Source: an uncultured Slackia sp. (GTDB lineage: Bacteria; Actinomycetota; Coriobacteriia; Coriobacteriales; Eggerthellaceae). Taken from it: a stretch of 23,333 bases of DNA. A model generated the notes under the pieces. It searched no databases, was not told the origin of the DNA, and saw nothing but the letters and a program-made list of their open reading frames with translations. A program made the position numbers and the translations under genes. The DNA lies in assembly GCA_934646845.1 (NCBI GenBank), contig CAKUEV010000009.1:1-23333 (forward strand), written 5' to 3'. Position 1 is the first letter of the stretch; every line of letters starts with the position of its first letter. This document shows, one piece after another, positions 1 through 7,135 of the stretch.

Positions 1-1029
1 GAAATGCTCGATTATCGCGGTTGCGGTATGTCGGTAATGGAGATGAGCCACCGATCTTCAGCTTTCAAGGCGATTATCGAAGAGGCTGAAGCCGATTTGC
101 GCGACCTCATGGGTATCCCTGATAACTATAAGGTGCTGTTCTTGCAGGGCGGCGGTTCTACGCAGTTCGCCATGGTGCCCCTGAACCTTATGCGCGGCGG
201 TTTTGCCGAGTATATCGTGAGCGGCTCTTGGAGCAAAAAGGCCTACCAAGAAGCGAAGCGCTTTGGCGATGCCCGTATTCTGGGTGATTCTTCCGATGAT
301 AATTTCAGCTATGTGCCCAATGTGGCCGAGCTGCAGGTGAATCCGAACGCCGATTACGTGTACATCTGCGAAAACGAGACCATCTATGGCACCAAATACC
401 ACGCGCTGCCCAAAACGGGCGACGTGCCGCTGGTGTCCGATGTTTCGTCGTGCTTTTTGAGCGAGCCTATCGATGTGGCCAAGTACGGCATCATTTATGG
501 TGGCGCTCAGAAGAACGTGGGTCCTGCGGGTGTCACGATTGCTATTATTCGCGACGATCTTATCCCCACCGATGATTTGCCCAGCGTTCCCACGATGTTG
601 CAATACAAAACGCATGTCGACGGTGGCAGCATGTATAACACCCCGCCGTGCTACGCGATTTACGTATGCGGAAAAGTTTTCAAGTGGATTAAGGCACAAG
701 GTGGTCTTGAGGGCATGCGCGACATCAACGTCGCCAAGGCTCAGTTGCTTTATAACGCGCTCGACGAGAGCGATGTGTTCCATGGCACCGCTCGCAAGGA
801 AGACCGTTCTCTTATGAATGTGCCGTTCGTTACGGGCAACGCTGAACTTGATGCGAAATTCATCGCGGAAGCCGATGCCTCCGGTCTGAAGAATATTAAG
901 GGTCACCGCAGCGTGGGCGGAATGCGTGCGAGCATTTACAACGCCATGCCTATTGAGGGCGTGCAGGCGCTCGTTGACTTCATGCGTGACTTTGAATTGC
1001 GCAACCCCGCGAGTTCGCGATCTATCTAG
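1..1029 (+). CDS. serC: Phosphoserine aminotransferase, 5'-truncated by window edge
   Basis: This PLP-dependent class V aminotransferase converts 3-phosphohydroxypyruvate and glutamate to O-phosphoserine and 2-oxoglutarate, the second step of serine synthesis in the cytosol. The reading frame is open from base 1, and the first residues correspond to about residue 25 onward of SerC, so the true start lies upstream; the ATG at base 4 is internal. Family signatures include EMSHRS near the N-terminus, the FLQGGGSTQF phosphate/PLP-binding loop, SDVSSCFLS and GGAQKNVGPAG. The lysine codon at 511-513 in AQKN is the expected Schiff-base lysine. The C-terminal GHRSVGGMRASIYNAM is also typical. The visible 342 residues plus about 20-25 missing ones match the usual length of about 360. 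serA follows on the same strand after a 263-bp gap, so co-regulation is likely, but one transcript is not proven. Confidence 0.95.
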   Translation, partial: EMLDYRGCGMSVMEMSHRSSAFKAIIEEAEADLRDLMGIPDNYKVLFLQGGGSTQFAMVPLNLMRGGFAEYIVSGSWSKKAYQEAKRFGDARILGDSSDDNFSYVPNVAELQVNPNADYVYICENETIYGTKYHALPKTGDVPLVSDVSSCFLSEPIDVAKYGIIYGGAQKNVGPAGVTIAIIRDDLIPTDDLPSVPTMLQYKTHVDGGSMYNTPPCYAIYVCGKVFKWIKAQGGLEGMRDINVAKAQLLYNALDESDVFHGTARKEDRSLMNVPFVTGNAELDAKFIAEADASGLKNIKGHRSVGGMRASIYNAMPIEGVQALVDFMRDFELRNPASSRSI

Positions 1030-1096
1030 GGCGAGACCTCGCCCCAAATTCATTTTCTTCTCAAGCGTGGCGTTGCCAGGCTTGATTCGCACACCC

Positions 1097-1152
1097 GCGT
1101 ACGCCTTTCGGCGTGCGCCCACCGCCCTTTGACTGGCCGGGCGCTTGGTGGG
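1097..1152 (+). other. Tandem hairpins in the serC-serA gap
   Basis: Two adjacent stem-loops can form in the 263-bp space between serC and serA. The first pairs GCGTACGCC (1097-1105) with GGCGTGCGC (1110-1118) around a TTTC loop, with one G-T pair. The second pairs CCCACC/GCCC (1118-1127) with GGGC/GGTGGG (1139-1152), leaving a four-base bulge. Neither is followed by a T-run, so they are not classical intrinsic terminators. They may slow transcription, stabilise an mRNA end, or form part of a serA leader. No known riboswitch was recognised. Confidence 0.4.
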
Positions 1153-1292
1153 TGGTCATACTCGACGCATAATCATTGTTGTAATGCGAACCTTGAATCT
1201 GCCAGGGAATCGACGGGTCGCCACGGTCTTCGGAAATCGAGGACTTCCGTTGAATTTGGCATGCGGGTTCGATAATCTAAAAGGAGATTTCC

Positions 1293-2456
1293 ATGCGCTA
1301 TATCAAAACCATCGACGACATCACGAAAGACGGCCAGGTTACCTTTGGTGACGGTTACGAGTTCGTGACCGAAGCCGAAAAAGCCGATGCGATTCTCATG
1401 CGTTCGACCGACCTGCATGGCTATGAGCTACCTGAAAGCATTCGCGCCATCGCGCGTTGCGGCGCCGGTGTAAACAATATTCCCATTGAGGAATACGCTA
1501 AGAAGGGCGTCGTGGTGTTCAATTCGCCGGGCGCGAATTCCAATGCCGTAAAAGAGCTCGTTTTGGCGATGCTCGTGCTTTCGAGCCGTGGTGTTGTGCA
1601 ATCGATGAATTGGGTGCGTGAAAACGCTGCCGACCCCGATATTTTCGTAAATGCGGAAAAGGCGAAGAAGGCATTCGTCGGCCGCGAGCTGAAGGGCAAG
1701 AGCATTGCCGTTATCGGTTTGGGCAACGTGGGCTCGAAGGTCGCCAACGCCTGTGCCGATCTGGGGATGGACGTGTATGGCTACGATCCGTTTATCTCCG
1801 TCGAGCATGCGTGGGCGCTTTCCCAGAAGGTTCAGCGCGTATCGACGCTCGAGGATGCGTGCCGCGACCGCGATTACCTCACGCTACATGTGCCCTCGAA
1901 GGCCGACACGATTCATATGATTGGCGAGGAGCAGCTGAACCTGCTTGCTCCCGATGCCGTGCTCATCAACTATTCCCGCGAAACCATCGTCGACGAGGAT
2001 GCCGTGGATGCCGCCCTGCGTGCTGGCAGAATCGCATGGTTTGCGACCGACTTCGCGACCCAGAAAACCGTGCTTATGCCGAACACGTTCATTACCACCC
2101 ATTCTGGTGCTGGCACGGGCGAAGCTGAAGCGAATTGCGCCGATATGGCAATTTCCGAGCTTAAAGATTACTTGGAGAACGGCAATATTGCCAATTCGGT
2201 AAACTATCCCACCTGCTCCATGGGCAAAGCACGTGCGGCGAGCCGTGTGGCTTGCCTGCATGCGAATGTTCCGAATATGATCGGGCAAATTACGGCAGTG
2301 CTCGCTCGAGATAATGCCAATGTGCAGCGTATGATGAATGAAAGCGCCGGCGAGAATGCCTACACTATGTTCGATACCGATGAGCATCTCGACGACGAGA
2401 CCATCGAGGCTCTGAAGCAGATTCCGAGCATCTATCGCGTGCGCGTTATCAAATAG
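1293..2456 (+). CDS. serA: D-3-phosphoglycerate dehydrogenase, short ACT-domain form
   Basis: This cytosolic NAD-dependent dehydrogenase oxidises 3-phosphoglycerate to 3-phosphohydroxypyruvate, the committed step of serine synthesis; its product is the substrate of the upstream SerC. The start ATG has a strong ribosome site AAGGAG (1281-1286) six bases before it. Visible parts are a substrate-domain motif RCGAGVNNIP, the Rossmann loop G142-L-G144-N-V-G147 with an acidic residue after the following strand (YGYDP), R229 in NYSRET, and H270 in THSGAG. A C-terminal ACT domain (about 315-387, VPNMIGQITAVLARDNANVQ) suggests allosteric control, probably by serine. The 387-residue length matches the compact clostridial/coriobacterial type rather than the longer mycobacterial form. 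One oddity is Q257 in ATDFATQ, where an acidic catalytic residue is usual in the R-E-H triad. A related 2-hydroxyacid dehydrogenase is possible, but the serC neighbour argues for SerA. Confidence 0.9.
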   Translation: MRYIKTIDDITKDGQVTFGDGYEFVTEAEKADAILMRSTDLHGYELPESIRAIARCGAGVNNIPIEEYAKKGVVVFNSPGANSNAVKELVLAMLVLSSRGVVQSMNWVRENAADPDIFVNAEKAKKAFVGRELKGKSIAVIGLGNVGSKVANACADLGMDVYGYDPFISVEHAWALSQKVQRVSTLEDACRDRDYLTLHVPSKADTIHMIGEEQLNLLAPDAVLINYSRETIVDEDAVDAALRAGRIAWFATDFATQKTVLMPNTFITTHSGAGTGEAEANCADMAISELKDYLENGNIANSVNYPTCSMGKARAASRVACLHANVPNMIGQITAVLARDNANVQRMMNESAGENAYTMFDTDEHLDDETIEALKQIPSIYRVRVIK

Positions 2457-2457
2457 G

Positions 2458-2483
2458 TTGCGTCGTTCTGTCGAACGACGCAA
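2458..2483 (+). repeat. Perfect 11-bp hairpin just after serA
   Basis: TTGCGTCGTT (2458-2467) is exactly complementary to AACGACGCAA (2474-2483). A further C-G pair closes a TGTC tetraloop, giving an 11-bp stem. It begins two bases after the serA stop codon and is therefore at the mRNA 3' end. No T-run follows (GTGCTCGACA), so it is either a non-canonical terminator or an mRNA-stabilising end. Confidence 0.55.
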
Positions 2484-2576
2484 GTGCTCGACACCGCGCC
2501 GGGTTCTGACGGCGCACTTCGGGCGGTGATGGCCAGCTAAGCTGGGCGGCGTCCGCTCGGGCGCAGAAGTTTGGGA

Positions 2577-2602
2577 TTGAATATGCCATGAGACATATTC
2601 AA
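2577..2602. repeat. 9-bp inverted repeat in serA-DUF1015 gap
   Basis: TTGAATATG (2577-2585) and CATATTCAA (2594-2602) are perfect inverted copies separated by 8 bases. The AT-rich dyad in a GC-rich intergenic region looks like a possible protein-binding site, although an RNA hairpin is equally possible. No regulator can be named. Confidence 0.4.
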
Positions 2603-2704
2603 CAGCTCACGTACCGAAGTATGCTTCGCCTCGGCCGCGCCCGAATTGCACTCGCCAGAACCCAAGCTCGCTGACTTTCGTTTGGCCAGCGTTTTAATGC
2701 AACT

Positions 2705-2733
2705 ATGGATCGGAGGACTGTCCTCCGATCCAT
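2705..2733 (+). promoter_or_regulatory. 13-bp perfect hairpin directly before the DUF1015 ribosome site
   Basis: ATGGATCGGAGGA (2705-2717) pairs perfectly with TCCTCCGATCCAT (2721-2733) across a 3-base CTG loop. The stem ends 8 bases before the AAGGGAG ribosome site (2741-2747) of the next gene. One arm contains GGAGGA and the other TCCTCC, that is, a buried Shine-Dalgarno-like sequence and its complement. It lacks a T-run. A role in terminating upstream transcription or in controlling DUF1015 translation is inference. Confidence 0.5.
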
Positions 2734-2754
2734 TTGAGGCAAGGGAGTTTTCCT

Positions 2755-4035
2755 ATGATTGTTAAACCGTTTGCTGCTGTTCGACCAACTGCAAGTGTCG
2801 CCGACCAGGTCGCGGCGCTTCCTTACGACGTATACGACCGAGCCGAGGCCGTCGCCGCCGTTGATGGTGAGCCGCTTTCTTTCCTGAATATCGATCGCCC
2901 TGAAACGCAATTTCCGGCCGATGCCGATATGTATGCCCCCGAGGTGTATGCGAAAGCTCGTGAGCTCTTCGATGCACGCCGCGCCGATGGCACGTTCGTC
3001 ACCGAGCCTGCGCCGTGCTTCTATTTGTATGAGCTCACGATGAATGAGCGCTCGCAAACGGGTGTCGTTGCGTGCTGCGCGATCGATGATTACCTCGAGA
3101 ACGTTATCAAGAAGCATGAGAACACGCTCGAGAAGAAGGAACTTGACCGCATTCGCCACATCGATGCCCTCGATGCGCAAACGGGCCCTATTTTCCTGAC
3201 GTATCGCGATTCCGATGTAATCGATATTTTGGTCGCGGCCGTGAAAAAAACCGCGCCGCTCTACGATTTCACTGGTGAAGATGGCGTCACGCATCGCGTG
3301 TGGCGCATGGCTGCAGCGTCTGAGGAAGCCGCCTGCTCTCAAGCGTATGCCGGTTTGGTCGCGGCGTTTGCCAAGGTGCCGTGCGCGTATATTGCCGACG
3401 GCCACCATCGAGCGGCGTCAGCCGTGAAAGTCGGCTTGGCGCGCCGTGAGGCGAATCCGGGTTACGACGGAACCGAAGAATTCAATTACTTCATGAGCGT
3501 GCTCTTCCCTGCGTCGCAGCTTTCGATTCTTGCCTACAACCGCGTGGTGCGCGACCTCAACGGCCTCACCAAGGATGAATTCCTGAATGCCCTCGCTGGC
3601 GAAAACGGCCCGTTCGAGATTATCCATACGCAAGAATCCCAGCTCGAGCCAATCGATAAGGGCGCAGTGGGAATGTATCTCGACCGCGAGTGGTACGGCC
3701 TTGGCGTGAAGCCCGAATTCGAGAGCAGCGACCCCGTTGACGGCCTCGATGTTTCGATTCTTCAGGAAAAGGTGCTCGCGCCCATTCTGGGAATCGGCGA
3801 CCCTCGTACCGACGAGCGCATTGAGTTCGTGGGCGGAATTCGTGGCCTGCGCAAGCTCGAACGCAAGGTGAACCGCATCGATGCGCGCGGCGATGGCCCC
3901 GCTGTGGCGTTCGCAATGTTCCCCACGTCGATTGACGAGCTGCTCAATGTGGCCGACGCCGATCGCCTCATGCCGCCGAAGTCGACGTGGTTTGAACCGA
4001 AGCTTCGCAGCGGTCTGTTCGCTCATTTGATTTAA
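2755..4035 (+). CDS. DUF1015 family protein, possible serine/phosphoserine-linked enzyme
   Basis: This 426-residue protein matches the DUF1015 (COG4198) family, recognisable from the N-terminus MIVKPFAAVRPT, the VAALPYDVYDRAEA segment and the central IADGHHRAASA motif (D215-G-H-H-R219). The ATG at 2755 is chosen because AAGGGAG (2741-2747) sits seven bases upstream; an in-frame TTG at 2734 lies inside the preceding hairpin and lacks its own site. The protein is cytosolic, with no signal peptide or membrane segment. Family function is not established. DGHHR-type motifs occur in ParB-like folds, which include free-serine kinases (SerK, SbnI), and here the gene follows serC and serA. A role in phosphoserine metabolism is therefore reasonable but inferred. 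No phosphoserine phosphatase gene (serB) is visible nearby. The family call is firm; the function is open. Confidence 0.85.
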   Translation: MIVKPFAAVRPTASVADQVAALPYDVYDRAEAVAAVDGEPLSFLNIDRPETQFPADADMYAPEVYAKARELFDARRADGTFVTEPAPCFYLYELTMNERSQTGVVACCAIDDYLENVIKKHENTLEKKELDRIRHIDALDAQTGPIFLTYRDSDVIDILVAAVKKTAPLYDFTGEDGVTHRVWRMAAASEEAACSQAYAGLVAAFAKVPCAYIADGHHRAASAVKVGLARREANPGYDGTEEFNYFMSVLFPASQLSILAYNRVVRDLNGLTKDEFLNALAGENGPFEIIHTQESQLEPIDKGAVGMYLDREWYGLGVKPEFESSDPVDGLDVSILQEKVLAPILGIGDPRTDERIEFVGGIRGLRKLERKVNRIDARGDGPAVAFAMFPTSIDELLNVADADRLMPPKSTWFEPKLRSGLFAHLI

Positions 4036-4101
4036 ACGTGGCGCGATAACTCGCCGCCGCTTTCCCATTCGTGGGGTCAAGCGGTGGCGCACCGCTACGT
4101 T
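4035..4101 (+). terminator. Nested long hairpin at the DUF1015 3' end
   Basis: Starting at the last base of the DUF1015 stop codon, AACGTGGCG (4035-4043) pairs with CGCTACGTT (4093-4101). Inside it, CGCCGCCGCTT (4052-4062) pairs with AAGCGGTGGCG (4079-4089), and at the tip CCCA/TGGG closes a TTCG tetraloop (4064-4075). Each of the two longer stems has one G-T pair. The structure is very stable but has no T-run after it, so termination is likely non-canonical or Rho-assisted. It separates DUF1015 from citrate synthase. Confidence 0.5.
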
Positions 4102-4211
4102 ACAAGTGTATTTCGTTTACCGATATGCCGTCTGAACTGCGCTAAGCTCGTCATACACTTTTCTTTCGCAGTAAATTGTGGGCGCTTCTGGCGCCGGGAG
4201 GGTTGATGCTC

Positions 4212-5549
4212 ATGAAGGAAAGCTTGCCGCTTTACACCGACTTTGAGAAATGCCATTCAATCGATCCGTGTTATTACACCACTTACGATATCAAGCGAGG
4301 CTTGCGCAATGCCGACGGCACGGGCGTTGTGGTTGGCGTTACAAATATCTCGAACGTGCATGGCTACGTTGTTTCCGAGGGCGATAAAGTTCCCGACCGC
4401 GGACGCTTGTCATATCGCGGCTACAGCATTTCCGATTTGGTCGACCATGCTGTTGCTGAAAACCGTTTCGGCTTCGAGGAGACGGCGTACCTGCTTATGG
4501 CGGGCGAGCTTCCTACGGCCGAGCAACTGAAAACCTTCAACGACCTTATCGCCGCCCAGCGCGACCTGCCCGATGGCTTCACGGCGAATTACATCATGAA
4601 GCCGCCCACACGCGATTTGATGAACGCTATGAGCCGCGCGGTGCTGCAGCTGTACGCCTTCGATGATGAAGCGGAAAATCGCAGCTCGGAGCATGAAATC
4701 GACACGGCCATCATGCTGCTTTCGCGCCTTCCGCGCATCATGGTGCTTTCCTATCATGTGATGCGCGATAAATTTTTCGGCGACTCCATGTTCATCCACC
4801 ATTACATTCCAGGACAGTCGACCGCCGAGACTATCCTGTCGATGCTTCGTCCCGATCGACAATTCACCGATACTGAGGCGAAAACGCTCGACATTATGCT
4901 CATGCTGCATGCTGAGCACGGCGGCGGCAATAACTCGACGTTTACCTGCCGCGCTGTTACGAGCGCCGATACCGATCCGTATTCCGCTTACGCTGCGGCA
5001 ATCGGTAGCTTGAAAGGTGCGCGCCATGGCGGTGCAAACAATCGCACGCTTCGCATGACCGACGACATCAAGCAACACGTCGCCGACATTACCGACGAAG
5101 GTCAGGTGGCCGATTACCTGCGCAAAATCGTGCGCAAGGAAGCTTACGACCGCACGGGCCTTATCTATGGCATGGGCCATGCGGTGTATACGCTTTCCGA
5201 CCCGCGCGCCGAGTTGCTCCATAAATATGCGGAACGCTTGGTTGCGGGCACTGAGCACGAAGCGGAATTCCGCTTGCTCGAGATTATCGAGCGCCTGGCG
5301 CCGCAGCTGCTCGCCGAGGCTGGCAAGAGCAAAGATATTTGCGCGAACGTCGACCTTTATAGCGGCTGCGTGTACTCTACGCTGGGCATTCCCCGCGAAT
5401 TGCTCACGCCGATGTTCGCAAGCGCTCGTATGGCAGGTTGGAGCGCGCACCGTTTTGAGGAAATCGTCTCGGGCAAGCGCATCATGCGCCCCGCGTTTAA
5501 GAAGACGGGCCACGCACGCGAGTATGTCGACATCGCCGACCGAAATTAG
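4212..5549 (+). CDS. gltA: Citrate synthase (si-type)
   Basis: This enzyme condenses acetyl-CoA and oxaloacetate to citrate and CoA in the cytosol; in an anaerobe it mainly supplies 2-oxoglutarate and glutamate. The start at 4212 (MKESLPLYTDF) is favoured because GGGAGG (4196-4201) is ten bases upstream; ATG 4206 and TTG 4176 are alternatives but are spaced too closely or precede the site. Catalytic residues are visible: H233/H236 in LHAEHGGGNN, H323 in GMGHAVY and D381 in VDLYSG. The substrate-binding segment GARHGGANN and the C-terminal RMAGWSAHR are also present. Its 445 residues are close to the family norm. A 2-methylcitrate synthase cannot be excluded from sequence alone. There is no neighbouring aconitase or isocitrate dehydrogenase in the window. 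An 8-bp inverted repeat, AAGTGTAT (4104-4111)/ATACACTT (4153-4160), lies upstream and may be regulatory. Confidence 0.92.
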   Translation: MKESLPLYTDFEKCHSIDPCYYTTYDIKRGLRNADGTGVVVGVTNISNVHGYVVSEGDKVPDRGRLSYRGYSISDLVDHAVAENRFGFEETAYLLMAGELPTAEQLKTFNDLIAAQRDLPDGFTANYIMKPPTRDLMNAMSRAVLQLYAFDDEAENRSSEHEIDTAIMLLSRLPRIMVLSYHVMRDKFFGDSMFIHHYIPGQSTAETILSMLRPDRQFTDTEAKTLDIMLMLHAEHGGGNNSTFTCRAVTSADTDPYSAYAAAIGSLKGARHGGANNRTLRMTDDIKQHVADITDEGQVADYLRKIVRKEAYDRTGLIYGMGHAVYTLSDPRAELLHKYAERLVAGTEHEAEFRLLEIIERLAPQLLAEAGKSKDICANVDLYSGCVYSTLGIPRELLTPMFASARMAGWSAHRFEEIVSGKRIMRPAFKKTGHAREYVDIADRN

Positions 5550-5573
5550 TCCCGTTTTGCTGAATTTTGGCAC

Positions 5574-5713
5574 GAATTTGCGGTTGTGAACGATTCAAAC
5601 GCTCGATATAGCGGGTGTTCTGAAAAGCATTTCGCATAACCCCAGGTCAAACCAGTGTTGCCATTTAAGGAGAATGCGAGAGCGCCAAAACAACCGTTCA
5701 CAACCGCAATTCT
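5574..5713 (+). ncRNA. Candidate structured RNA between gltA and the aminotransferase
   Basis: TTGCGGTTGTGAACG (5578-5592) is exactly complementary to CGTTCACAACCGCAA (5695-5709), 102 bases apart. With one bulged T the pairing extends outward to GAAT/ATTC (5574-5713). Inside, CGCTC (5600-5604) pairs with GAGCG (5680-5684), and TCGCAT (5632-5637) pairs with ATGCGA (5674-5679), so the 3' strand of the inner helix is continuous while the 5' strand has a 27-base bulge. A canonical terminator follows at 5723-5751. This nested layout suggests a folded transcript of about 150-190 nt, either an independent small RNA or a gltA 3' UTR/aminotransferase leader. It matches no family I recognise. Confidence 0.45.
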
Positions 5714-5722
5714 CTGCCAGAA

Positions 5723-5751
5723 AGGCCGCTTCGGCGGCCTATTTCTTTCTT
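5723..5751 (+). terminator. Intrinsic terminator
   Basis: AGGCCGC (5723-5729) and GCGGCCT (5734-5740) form a perfect 7-bp stem with a TTCG tetraloop. It is followed by ATTTCTTTCTT. This is a classical rho-independent terminator on the + strand. It ends the candidate structured RNA or the gltA transcript, or acts as an attenuator before the aminotransferase. Confidence 0.85.
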
Positions 5752-5782
5752 AAGGCTTCGTCGCGTCTGCGGAAAGGGCGCG

Positions 5783-5788
5783 TACAAT
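5783..5788 (+). promoter_or_regulatory. Putative -10 element of the aminotransferase gene
   Basis: TACAAT lies 31 bases before the start codon and 32 bases past the terminator, leaving room for a short leader that carries GGAAGGAA (5807-5814). No convincing -35 hexamer is found 16-18 bases upstream, so the call rests on the -10 match and position. Confidence 0.35.
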
Positions 5789-5818
5789 GCTGGAAGATGT
5801 GCGTACGGAAGGAATCTT

Positions 5819-6991
5819 ATGGCCCTGACCACCAATACCGCGCTTGCGCAGCTGCAGCCTTCGGGCATTCGCCGCATTACGGCGTTTGCGAAGCAGACGC
5901 CTGGGTGCATTCTGCTTACGCTCGGCGAACCTGACGGCAATACCGCCGATGCCGTGAAGGAAGAAGTCGCGAAGTCCCTTGCGGCAAACGAAACGCACTA
6001 TCCGCCCAACAACGGTACGGTGGAATTGAGGCGTGCGATTTCGGCTCATATGGAAAAGCGCAATCTCGCTTACGGCGAAGACGAAATCGTCGTGACTTGC
6101 GGTGCAACCGAAGCGTTGTTCGCGGCGCTTTCGAGCATTCTGAATCCTGGCGATCAGGTAATTGTGCCCACGCCGGCGTTTGGCTTGTATGAATCGATCA
6201 TCTCGGTGAATCGTGCGACGTTCATTCCCGTCGATACGCGCCCAACGAAATTCCAGCTCACGTTGGAGCAGCTCGAGGCGGCCGCTACCGATTGCACGAA
6301 GGCAATCGTGCTCACGTCTCCGAACAATCCCACGGGCTGCGTGCTCAACCCGCGTTCCTTGGATGCGGTTGCGAAATTCGCCAAGGCGCACGACGTGTTC
6401 GTTATCTGCGACGATGTGTACACGAGCCTTGTCTATGAGGGTGTATACAAGAGTGACGAAGGCATACACCTTGGCCTTGCGAGCTGCTATGGCGAACTGC
6501 GCGATCGCATTATCATGTGCGACAGTTTTTCGAAGCCTTACGCCATGACCGGCTGGCGTCTTGGTTGGGTTGCGGCCGATGCTCCGATTTCGGCGGAAAT
6601 CGCAAAAATGCACCAGTATATGGTGTCGTCGGTTCCTTCGTTCGTGCAGCGCGCTGCGATTCGGGCGTTGAAAGAAGACGTTGCGCCGGCGCGGGAAGTG
6701 TATCGCGGCCGCCGCAACTATGTGCTCGCGCGTTTGAAGGAAATCGGCTTGGATGTCGTCGAGCCTGATGGCGCCTTCTATGTGTTCCCCTCTATCGAGA
6801 AATTCGGCATGTCTTCGGATGAATTCTGCACGCGCCTCATCGCGGAGAAGGGCGTTGCGCTTGTGCCGGGCTCTTGCTTTGCCGCCGAAGGATTTGTGCG
6901 CCTGTCGTATTGTTGCAGCATGGAGAATCTCGAAGAAGGCCTGAACCGCTTGGCGGCCTTTGTCCAAACCTTGGAACAACGTTCCGCATAG
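5819..6991 (+). CDS. Class I/II PLP-dependent aminotransferase
   Basis: This 390-residue fold-type I aminotransferase belongs to the aspartate/aromatic aminotransferase-like subgroup (I-gamma), cytosolic, moving an amino group between an amino acid and a 2-oxo acid. Visible motifs are LGEPDGNT near the N-terminus, the glycine-containing CGATEALFAA PLP-phosphate loop, SPNNPTG with the cofactor-contacting Asn, CDDVY with the Asp that contacts the PLP ring nitrogen, and SFSKPYAMTGWRLGW with the Schiff-base lysine. The C-terminal FVRLSYCC carries the arginine that usually binds the substrate carboxylate. The start is supported by GGAAGGAA five bases upstream. Substrate cannot be decided; aspartate, alanine or aromatic amino acids are all possible. 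The upstream terminator and its own -10 make independent transcription likely. galE follows after 144 bp. Confidence 0.9.
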   Translation: MALTTNTALAQLQPSGIRRITAFAKQTPGCILLTLGEPDGNTADAVKEEVAKSLAANETHYPPNNGTVELRRAISAHMEKRNLAYGEDEIVVTCGATEALFAALSSILNPGDQVIVPTPAFGLYESIISVNRATFIPVDTRPTKFQLTLEQLEAAATDCTKAIVLTSPNNPTGCVLNPRSLDAVAKFAKAHDVFVICDDVYTSLVYEGVYKSDEGIHLGLASCYGELRDRIIMCDSFSKPYAMTGWRLGWVAADAPISAEIAKMHQYMVSSVPSFVQRAAIRALKEDVAPAREVYRGRRNYVLARLKEIGLDVVEPDGAFYVFPSIEKFGMSSDEFCTRLIAEKGVALVPGSCFAAEGFVRLSYCCSMENLEEGLNRLAAFVQTLEQRSA

Positions 6992-7037
6992 TGGAACGGG
7001 TTTCCCGTGGATAGGGATCGCTCCCTCAAATGCGGTG

Positions 7038-7043
7038 TAGAAT
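7038..7043 (+). promoter_or_regulatory. Putative -10 element of galE
   Basis: TAGAAT followed by AACG lies 92 bases before the galE start. The same TAGAATAAC string precedes the tRNA at 15883. No clear -35 hexamer is present. The assignment is tentative. Confidence 0.3.
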
Positions 7044-7135
7044 AACGTCGTTCACAATCTCGCGTATCGAGGTGGTTGTGCGTAATGCCGTCGCGCGGTT
7101 TCGCTTGGCGGTTTCCAACCAAGAAGGGGACGTAT

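Noticed and set aside
58..1122. Long open frame antisense to serC (and similar ones antisense to serA, DUF1015, gltA, the aminotransferase, galE and the adhesin)
   Set aside because: These are shadows caused by strong third-position bias in the real genes; their products are Arg/His-rich, match no family pattern, and lack ribosome sites.
1250..1276. Promoter-like TTGAAT-15-GATAAT before serA
   Set aside because: The spacer is short, and a start about 7 bases downstream would begin at or inside the AAGGAG ribosome site.
2734..2754. TTG start giving DUF1015 seven extra residues
   Set aside because: The TTG lies upstream of the good AAGGGAG site, right at the foot of a 13-bp hairpin; ATG 2755 has ideal spacing and matches the family N-terminus.
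4176..4211. Earlier TTG/ATG starts for citrate synthase
   Set aside because: TTG 4176 precedes the ribosome site GGGAGG, and ATG 4206 is only four bases after it; ATG 4212 has normal spacing.
5674..5934. Small + strand frame between gltA and the aminotransferase
   Set aside because: It crosses the intrinsic terminator and overlaps the aminotransferase in another frame; no family similarity is apparent.
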